DNA from: Billgrantia tianxiuensis
GTDB lineage: Bacteria > Pseudomonadota > Gammaproteobacteria > Pseudomonadales > Halomonadaceae
Length of the DNA: 64,000 nt
NCBI RefSeq assembly: GCF_009834345.1
Contig: NZ_CP035042.1
Location: 1,550,001-1,614,000, forward strand
Direction of reading: 5' to 3'
Shown: positions 57,997 through 64,000 of the stretch, piece after piece
Layout of the letters: the number at the start of each line of letters is the position of its first letter
Numbering within the stretch: position 1 is the first letter of the stretch
Notes under the pieces: generated by a model
The model's database searches: none
Told to the model about the DNA's origin: nothing
What the model saw: only the letters and a program-made list of their open reading frames with translations
Made by a program: the position numbers and the translations under genes

Positions 57997-58836
57997 ATGG
58001 AACAGGCGCTTGAAACACTACTGAAGACGCGCGGGCTTTCGCCCCGGGGAACGCTGCGTGCGCTCGGAGGCGGCGACATTGCCGCCGTCTACTGGTTGGA
58101 AACCTCCGGCGGACCGGTGGTGGTCAAGCGCGACAACGCCGAGCGGCTCAGCGGCGAGGCGGATGGCCTGCGGGCGCTGCGCAAGGCCATCACTGTCCTG
58201 ATCGTGCCCGAGGTACTGGCACTGGGCGACGGCTGGTTGGTCATGGAGGCGCTGCAATCCAGCTCGCGCTCGACGGGCTCCGCCGTGGCGCTGGGCCAGG
58301 GGTTGCGTCAGTTGCATTTGCACACCGCGAGCGAGCACGGATGGCCGCGGGACAACGCTTGTGGCCGTACCCCGCAGCCCAATGCGCCGTTCGCCGATGG
58401 CCGCGTCTTCCAGCGTGAGCGTCGCCTGCTGCCGCTGGCTCGAGCCTGTCATGAGCGCGGCCTGCTGGACTACCGGCTGCGTGGGCGTATCGAAGCCGTG
58501 GCGGGCGCCCTGGAGAGCTGGCTGCCCGATGCGCCGGCGAGCCTGCTGCACGGCGACCTGTGGTCGGGCAATGTGCTGCATACGCCTCAGGGGCCGGCGG
58601 TCATCGACCCTGCGGTGTATCGCCATTTCCCCGAGGTGGATCTCGCCATGTTGACGCTGTTCGGCGCGCCCGGCGAGGCTTTTTTCGAGGCCTACTGGGA
58701 TGGCGACGCACCGCTCGACTGGCCACGACGAGAGGCGCTGTTCCAGCTCTATCCTCTGCTCAACCACCTGCTGTTGTTCGGTGGCGGCTATCGGGATGCA
58801 GTCGAACGGGCCGTGGGACGAGTCGAGCAGGAGTAA
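57997..58836 (+). CDS. Fructosamine kinase-family protein
   Basis: A 279-residue APH-fold kinase. GGGDIAAVYWLETSGGPVVV-type N-lobe with the ATP Lys (VVVKRDNAE), catalytic loop LLHGDLWSGNVL (about residue 185) and metal-binding VIDPAVYRHFPEVDLAML. This matches bacterial fructosamine-3-kinase-like proteins (YniA group), which phosphorylate glycated amines. The start at 57997 follows CAAGGAGAGAATC. Divergent from the acyltransferase fusion. Confidence 0.9.
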   Translation: MEQALETLLKTRGLSPRGTLRALGGGDIAAVYWLETSGGPVVVKRDNAERLSGEADGLRALRKAITVLIVPEVLALGDGWLVMEALQSSSRSTGSAVALGQGLRQLHLHTASEHGWPRDNACGRTPQPNAPFADGRVFQRERRLLPLARACHERGLLDYRLRGRIEAVAGALESWLPDAPASLLHGDLWSGNVLHTPQGPAVIDPAVYRHFPEVDLAMLTLFGAPGEAFFEAYWDGDAPLDWPRREALFQLYPLLNHLLLFGGGYRDAVERAVGRVEQE

Positions 58837-58926
58837 ATTCGAAAGACCGTTTGATGATGCTTGCCCGGCTTGCCTTTGGCTACATACACTCAAGCATGTT
58901 TGTTAGCTTGCTCAAGGAAGAGACAC

Positions 58927-59925
58927 ATGTACCGAGGCATTGGCGGTTTTCTCTGCGCGCTGACGCTGGCGCTGGGATGGCTGGTGACGACACCGGCCAT
59001 GGCGGGGCCAGGGGTGCTGACTCTGCAGATAGACAACGATGGCATGGTCAGCAGCGACGACGACAACTACACCTCCGGCGTGGCGCTCATGTGGACGCGG
59101 GCGACGCGCGAACAGAACTGGACGCAGCGCGTTGCTGGCGGGCTCCCGCGGGGCTGGCTCGACCGCATCGATGCGTTGAGCTATCACCTGAGCTATCGCA
59201 TGTATACACCGGTGGAGGTGGAGCGGCGCGATCTCATCGAAGACGATCGGCCCTACGCCGGCCTGGTGTTGGGTGGCTTGAGCCTGTATGGCCGGCAGCC
59301 ATTGAGCGATGCCTGGCAGCGCGAGGAGGCGCTGCAGTTCGATATCGGTGTGGTCGGCCCCGCCACCTCCGCCGACCGCGTTCAGCGTGAAGTGCATCGT
59401 TTTACCAGGAGTCAGCGTCCCCGCGGCTGGTCGCACCAGTTGGGCAACGAACCCATTCTCAATGCTTCCTACCGGCGCCACTGGTGGCATCGCCAGTCGT
59501 TGGGCAGGCTGGAGCTGCAACATGGCCCGGAGCTGTCGGCTTCACTCGGCAATTTGCTGGTGCAGGCCGGAACGGGCTACGGCCTGCGTCTTGGCCAGGG
59601 GCTGGACAACGCCATGGGGTGGCCCTCGCTCGGTGTGGAGCGGGGCGGCTATCGGCAGGTGCCGGTGTCGTCGGGCATCGGCTGGCATCTCTTCGCTTCC
59701 CTGCACGGGCGCTATGTGGCGCATAATCTGCTGCTCGACGGCAATACCGTACGTGACAGCCACTCGGTCGAGCGTCGCGAACTGGTCGGCGACGCCGTGC
59801 TGGGCGTGGCGCTGAGCTGGGAGCAATGGGAGGTGAGCCTGGCGCACGTGTGGCGCAGCAAGGAGTTCGAGGAGCAGCAGAACAGCACCGCTCACGGCGC
59901 ACTCTCACTGAGCTATCGGTTCTGA
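58927..59925 (+). CDS. lpxR: LpxR-like lipid A deacylase (DUF2219)
   Basis: A 332-residue outer-membrane protein. A signal peptide (LCALTLALGWLVTTPAMA) is followed by QIDNDGMVSSDDDNYTSGV, EDDRPYAGLVLGG and GWSHQLGNEP, which correspond to the conserved Asn/Asp/Ser/His calcium-dependent active site region of LpxR. A 12-strand barrel ending in a terminal Phe (LSLSYRF). It removes the 3'-acyloxyacyl group from lipid A in Salmonella. The start at 58927 follows AAGGAAGAGACAC. Confidence 0.85.
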   Translation: MYRGIGGFLCALTLALGWLVTTPAMAGPGVLTLQIDNDGMVSSDDDNYTSGVALMWTRATREQNWTQRVAGGLPRGWLDRIDALSYHLSYRMYTPVEVERRDLIEDDRPYAGLVLGGLSLYGRQPLSDAWQREEALQFDIGVVGPATSADRVQREVHRFTRSQRPRGWSHQLGNEPILNASYRRHWWHRQSLGRLELQHGPELSASLGNLLVQAGTGYGLRLGQGLDNAMGWPSLGVERGGYRQVPVSSGIGWHLFASLHGRYVAHNLLLDGNTVRDSHSVERRELVGDAVLGVALSWEQWEVSLAHVWRSKEFEEQQNSTAHGALSLSYRF

Positions 59926-60031
59926 CCTTTGCGCTGTCGGTGTTGACACCGCCTCGCCTCGGTCACGAGCCGGCCTATACTGGAAGCCTGACCGGCCGTG
60001 GGCGGGCGTGCAATCAGCGCTGGGGAGCACC

Positions 60032-60427
60032 ATGAACGAGCAAAGTCCATTACGGCGAGTGATCTGGCTGGCGCCGATACTGGCGGCATGGCTCGCCGTG
60101 AGTGCCGCCGCTGCGCCGGGCTCCGGCGAGCGAGCCCATGCTCCCGGCTTCCAGCCGGTGCTCTCTCCGCTGGTCTGGCATCGTGAACACTGGCGCCGAC
60201 GTAGCCAGGATCCTGCCTTCACCCTTGAGCTGCCCTGGGCGCTCTTCGATCCCTATTTTTCCTGGGGCCATGCTCCGCGGCCGGGTGAGCCACTACGCCC
60301 TGACGCCGTGCACCAGCGCGAGCGTGGCGACATGTGGCGTGACGATGTGGTGGGCTCCGGCAGCGGTGGGCGCATCGAAGTTCATCCCGAAGGACGCATT
60401 CTGCGCAGCCGGCCACGCAACGAGTGA
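60032..60427 (+). CDS. Secreted protein of unknown function
   Basis: A 131-residue exported protein with signal peptide (VIWLAPILAAWLAVSAAAA) and a Pro/Arg/His-rich body. No family recognised. The start at 60032 follows GGGGAGCACC. It precedes acrA by 83 bases, in which a palindromic operator lies. Confidence 0.55.
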   Translation: MNEQSPLRRVIWLAPILAAWLAVSAAAAPGSGERAHAPGFQPVLSPLVWHREHWRRRSQDPAFTLELPWALFDPYFSWGHAPRPGEPLRPDAVHQRERGDMWRDDVVGSGSGGRIEVHPEGRILRSRPRNE

Positions 60428-60441
60428 GCCGCTTCCTTGGA

Positions 60442-60469
60442 TTTACATCCATACACGCATGAATGTAAA
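60442..60469. promoter_or_regulatory. TetR/AcrR-type operator upstream of the RND pump
   Basis: TTTACATCCAT and ATGAATGTAAA form an imperfect palindrome (one mismatch pair) around six bases, of the same form as the E. coli AcrR site (TACATACAT...). It starts 15 bases after the preceding stop and ends 41 bases before the acrA start. Confidence 0.75.
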
Positions 60470-60510
60470 ATTCGCCGACCTTCGACGAATCAACGGAAAC
60501 GACGCATATC

Positions 60511-61797
60511 ATGAAAAGAATATCTCGACTTGGCCGGGCCGCCCTGATGGGTCTGGCCGCCGGCCTGTTGCTGGCCGCTTGTGGCCAGGAGGAGAATGCG
60601 CAGGCGCAACAGCAGCAGGCGGCCCCGCAGCGTCAACCGCATCCCGTCGAAGTCGTGGCCATCCAGCGCCAGGACATCGCGCTGGAGAAGTCCTATCCCT
60701 CGCTGTTGCGTAGCGACGATGAAGTCACCCTCGTGGCCCGTATCACCGGCACGCTCGAGGAGCGCCATTTCGAACCCGGCGAGCAGATCGAAAGAGGGCA
60801 GCGGCTTTTCTCCATCGAGCCGGATGTCTATCAGGCGGCGGTGAATCAGCACGAGGCCAACCTGCAGAGCGCCCAGGCCGAGCTTTCCCGCGCCCAGCGC
60901 GATGCCGAGCGCTTCGAGCGCCTGCTGAGTCAGAACTCGGTGAGCCAGCAGCAGGTCGACCAGGCCCGTGCCGAGCTGGGGGTGGCGCGTGCCGCGGTGG
61001 CCCAGGCTGAGGCCGCGCTGGCCAGTTCCCGTATCGACCTGGAGTATGCCGAGGTCACCGCGCCGGTGTCGGGCGTGATCGGGCTATCGCAGATCAACGT
61101 CGGCAACCTGGTGAGCCCCGGTACCGTCCTGGCTACCATCACGCCGCTCGATCCGCTGGAAGTTCGCTTCCAACTGCCCCAGCGCGACGCCCTCGAGCTG
61201 CGTCAGCAGCTCAGCGAGCAAGGTGACGAGTCGATTCGCGCCATCCTCAACGTGCCGGGTGGCAGCGGCGCGGCTGCCAGAACCCTGGAAGGGCGGCTCG
61301 ATTTCCTCGGTTCGCGGGTCGACGAGCGCACCAGCACGATCCAGGCCAGCGCCACCTTCGCCAACCCCGACGCGCAGGTACTGCCTGGCCAGTTTGCCCG
61401 GGTCAGCCTCGATGGGCTCAAGCGCTTCGACGTGCTGGCGGTGCCCGAGATCGCCATTACCCAGGGCCTGATGGGGCCGCAGGTGTTCGTCCTCGACGAG
61501 GAGAATGTGGCCCGGGCCCGAACCGTGGAGCTGGGCGAAGTGGCAGGACCGTGGCAGATCATTCGCGATGGCCTGGAACCTGGCGAGCAGGTGGTAGTCG
61601 GCGACCCGGCCGGCATCGAGCCTGGCACGCCGATCGACCCGCAGCCCTTTGACGGCGACGCGGAAGAGCTGGTGGAAGCGGTGGAGCAGGCCGAAGCCGA
61701 GGCCGAGCAGGAAGCTGCCGAGGCCATGCAGGAGCAGCAGGCCGCCGAGGCCATGCCGGGGGAGGAAGCCGCTGAGGGCGGCGAGGACGACGCATGA
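60511..61797 (+). CDS. acrA: RND efflux periplasmic adaptor (AcrA/MexA-like) with acidic tail
   Basis: A 428-residue lipoprotein (lipobox LLAAC) of the membrane-fusion family. Lipoyl halves (LVARITGTLEERHFEPGEQI and VTAPVSGVIGLSQINVGNLV), a helical hairpin (about residues 100-150), beta-barrel and membrane-proximal domains are in order. After the family's usual end, about 50 residues rich in Glu and Ala (EELVEAVEQAEAEAEQEAAE) are added. It overlaps the permease start by four bases. The start follows the operator at 60442-60469. Confidence 0.92.
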   Translation: MKRISRLGRAALMGLAAGLLLAACGQEENAQAQQQQAAPQRQPHPVEVVAIQRQDIALEKSYPSLLRSDDEVTLVARITGTLEERHFEPGEQIERGQRLFSIEPDVYQAAVNQHEANLQSAQAELSRAQRDAERFERLLSQNSVSQQQVDQARAELGVARAAVAQAEAALASSRIDLEYAEVTAPVSGVIGLSQINVGNLVSPGTVLATITPLDPLEVRFQLPQRDALELRQQLSEQGDESIRAILNVPGGSGAAARTLEGRLDFLGSRVDERTSTIQASATFANPDAQVLPGQFARVSLDGLKRFDVLAVPEIAITQGLMGPQVFVLDEENVARARTVELGEVAGPWQIIRDGLEPGEQVVVGDPAGIEPGTPIDPQPFDGDAEELVEAVEQAEAEAEQEAAEAMQEQQAAEAMPGEEAAEGGEDDA

Positions 61798-64000
61798 ATT
61801 TCTCCAACTTCTTCATCAAGCGCCCGATCTTCGCCACGGTACTGGCGATCATCCTCACCGTGATGGGGGTGGTGAGCATGCGGGTGCTGCCCATCGAGCA
61901 GTATCCCAGCGTGGTGCCGCCCACGGTGTCGGTGCGGGCCCAGTTCCCCGGCGCCGATGCCGAAACCGTGGCGCAAACGGTGGCCGCGCCGCTGGCCGAA
62001 GCGATCAACGGCGTCGAGGACATGCTCTACATGACCTCGACCAGCGCTGACAACGGCGTGATGAGCCTCGACGTGGCGTTCAACATCGGCACTGACGGCG
62101 ACATCAATACCATCAACGTCAACAACCGGGTGCAGGGGGCGTTGTCGCGCCTGCCCGAGGCGGTCCAGGCCCAGGGCGTGACCGTGGAACTGCGCTCCAG
62201 CTCGATCCTGATGCTGGTGGCGCTGATTTCGCCGCAAGGCGACTACAACAACGTCTTCATGCAGAACTACGCCACGCTGAACATTCTCGATGAGCTACGC
62301 CAGGTACCCGGCGTGGGCGAGGCGGAAGTGCTCGGCGGCGGCGAGTTTGCCATGCGCGTATGGATGGACCCCGACAAGCTGGCCCAGTACGACCTGACTC
62401 CTACCGAGGTGGCGCGGGCCATTCGTGCCCAGAACACCGAGGTGCCGGCAGGCAGCCTGGCCGCCACGCCCCAGCGCGATCCGCGGGCGTTCACTTATAC
62501 CATCACCGCCGGCGGGCGCCTCAATGACGTCGAAGACTTCCGCAACATCTTCCTGCGCACCAACCCGGACGGTTCGGCGCTGCGCCTCGACGACGTGGCG
62601 CGCATCGAGCTGGGCGCCTCCTTCTACGGCGTGGAGGCGCGGCTGAACGGTGCCACCATGACGCCGATCATCATCAACCAGCAGCCCGGCGCCAATGCGC
62701 TGGAGACGGCCCAGGCGGTTCACGACACCATGGCCGAGCTGGAGTCGCGCTTCCCGCCGGGGCTCGAGTACGTGGTGCCCTACGACACCACGCTGTTCAT
62801 CGGCGCCTCGGTGGATACCGTGACCCATGTTTTTATTGAGGCCTTCCTCATCGTCGGCGTGATCCTGTTCATCTTCCTGCAGAACTGGCGCTTCACGGTA
62901 ATCGCGATGTCGGTGGTGCCGGTGTCGGTACTGGCCACCTTTGCCGGGTTCTTCCTGTTCGGCTTCTCGATCAACCTGCTGACGCTATTCGCTCTGGTGC
63001 TCTCCATCGGCATCGTGGTCGACGACGCCATCCTGGTGGTGGAGAACGTCGAACGCGTGCTCAGCGAGGACGACGAGATCACTGTGACCCAGGCCACCAT
63101 CCGCGCCATGCGGGAGGTGGGCGGCCCGGTCATCGCCACCTCGCTGATCATGGCGGCGGTGTTCGTGCCGGTGGCTTTCCTGGGCGGCTTCACCGGGCAG
63201 ATCTACCAGCAGTTCGCCCTCACGGTGGCGATCTCGGTGGCCTTCTCGGCGTTGATGGCGCTGACCTTCACCCCGGCGCTGTCGGCGATCTTCATCAAGC
63301 ACAAGCCGAAGGGAGTGGGGCAATCCAAGCTGAAGCGGGCGCTCAACACGCCGCTACGGCTGTTCGACCGGCTGTTTGCCGGCATCACCGCCGTGTACAT
63401 GCGGCTGGTCAAGGCGCTGGTGCGCTTCTGGGGGCTGGCGCTGCTGCTCACCGGGCTGGTCATCGGCGGCTCCTGGTGGCTCTACCAGATCACGCCCTCG
63501 ACGCTGGTGCCCGAGACCGACCAGGGCATCGTGCTGGCCAGCGTCCAGTTGCCCGATTCCGCCTCCCTGGCGCGCACCCAACGCTACATGGACGAGCTGA
63601 GTTCGCGCATCGAGGAGATCCCCGGGGTGCAGTACTCCACCGCGGTGGCTGGCTACGACATCCTCTCCAGCGCGGTCAATACCGCACGCGGGATCATGTT
63701 CATCAACATGGAGCCCTGGGAGGAGCGCGAACTGACCGCCACCGAGCTGGTGGGACGGATCATGCAACTGGGCGCGGAGATACCCGGCGGCTCGGCGATG
63801 GCGTTCAACGTGCCGCCGATCATGGGGCTCTCGACCACCGGCGGCTTCACCGGCTATCTGCAGTCCTTCGGTGGCGCCTCGCCCCAGGAGCTGTTCCAGG
63901 CCTCGGTGCAGGTGATGCAGGCCGCCAACCAGCATCCCGCCCTGCAGCAGGTGTTCACCACCTTCAACGTCAACGTGCCGGGATATCGAGCAGCGATCGA
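61794..64000 (+). CDS. acrB: AcrB-type RND multidrug permease, partial (N-terminal 735 residues)
   Basis: Hydrophobe/amphiphile efflux RND permease, cut by the window end. Visible: N-terminal FFIKRPIFATVLAI, the porter loop QLPIEQYP-like sequence (VLPIEQYPSVVPPTVSV), the proton-relay pair in GIVVDDAILVVENVER, and the second membrane half from about residue 538. The frame is unbroken. The operon with acrA would need an outer-membrane TolC partner, which is not in the visible part. The drug range cannot be predicted. Confidence 0.95.
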   Translation, partial: MNFSNFFIKRPIFATVLAIILTVMGVVSMRVLPIEQYPSVVPPTVSVRAQFPGADAETVAQTVAAPLAEAINGVEDMLYMTSTSADNGVMSLDVAFNIGTDGDINTINVNNRVQGALSRLPEAVQAQGVTVELRSSSILMLVALISPQGDYNNVFMQNYATLNILDELRQVPGVGEAEVLGGGEFAMRVWMDPDKLAQYDLTPTEVARAIRAQNTEVPAGSLAATPQRDPRAFTYTITAGGRLNDVEDFRNIFLRTNPDGSALRLDDVARIELGASFYGVEARLNGATMTPIIINQQPGANALETAQAVHDTMAELESRFPPGLEYVVPYDTTLFIGASVDTVTHVFIEAFLIVGVILFIFLQNWRFTVIAMSVVPVSVLATFAGFFLFGFSINLLTLFALVLSIGIVVDDAILVVENVERVLSEDDEITVTQATIRAMREVGGPVIATSLIMAAVFVPVAFLGGFTGQIYQQFALTVAISVAFSALMALTFTPALSAIFIKHKPKGVGQSKLKRALNTPLRLFDRLFAGITAVYMRLVKALVRFWGLALLLTGLVIGGSWWLYQITPSTLVPETDQGIVLASVQLPDSASLARTQRYMDELSSRIEEIPGVQYSTAVAGYDILSSAVNTARGIMFINMEPWEERELTATELVGRIMQLGAEIPGGSAMAFNVPPIMGLSTTGGFTGYLQSFGGASPQELFQASVQVMQAANQHPALQQVFTTFNVNVPGYRAAI

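Noticed and set aside
59943..59981. Sigma70 promoter (TTGACA and TATACT) before the 131-residue gene
   Set aside because: The two hexamers are 27 bases apart, too far for one promoter; TTGACA is also part of a short hairpin.

Overview
This is a GC-rich window from a gammaproteobacterium, most likely a member of the Halomonadaceae (Halomonas-like). That assignment is an inference from gene content, base composition and the FNR-type and sigma70-like promoters; no rRNA or tRNA gene is present to settle it. I see no insertion sequence, integrase, CRISPR array, tRNA or replication origin.

Positions 1-33617 are a large copper-handling and envelope-stress region. A minus-strand block holds a Cu(I) P-type ATPase (cut by the window start), a Met-rich Spy/CpxP-like periplasmic protein and a small secreted protein. 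A long plus-strand block (about 2829-16764) holds a CueO-like multicopper oxidase, an Asp-box lipoprotein, lgt, a cardiolipin synthase, an L,D-transpeptidase, a cupredoxin, a PhoPQ-like two-component system, PcoA, PcoB and four small membrane, periplasmic or HMA-like proteins. Then come an AI-2E-type permease and a YbhGFSR-type ABC exporter (minus strand), a small alpha-helical protein, a DUF305 membrane protein, and cusRS divergent from a cusCBA-cusF efflux operon. A near-perfect CusR box lies between cusR and the efflux side. Three FNR/Anr-type boxes, each at class II spacing from a -10 hexamer, lie in front of small secreted-protein genes of this island.

Positions 33623-37793 hold a PAS histidine kinase/FixJ-like regulator pair, a 2OG-Fe(II) oxygenase and two NUDIX hydrolases. 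Positions 37811-49562 are a polyol (mannitol/sorbitol/arabinitol) regulon: SorC-type regulator, ABC transporter (binding protein, two permeases, ATPase), HAD phosphatase, SDR dehydrogenase, P-loop kinase, mannitol-dehydrogenase-family enzyme, xylulokinase and transaldolase. Together they would import polyols, oxidise them to ketoses and feed phosphorylated sugars into the pentose phosphate pathway. Convergent to it is a two-gene unit of a periplasmic solute-binding protein and a membrane GGDEF-EAL protein, which looks like a ligand-sensing cyclic-di-GMP module.

Positions 53979-64000 hold a small Nif3/YqfO-like protein, a fasciclin-domain protein, a trifunctional ACP/fatty-acyl-AMP-ligase/PlsC acyltransferase fusion, a fructosamine-kinase-family protein, an LpxR-like lipid A deacylase, a small secreted protein, and an AcrAB-type RND pump that is cut by the window end.

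Reading caution: eight genes carry nine reading-frame breaks. Every break is repaired by adding one or two G/C bases to a G or C tract, so I treat them as probable homopolymer undercalls in the assembly and annotate the genes as full length.
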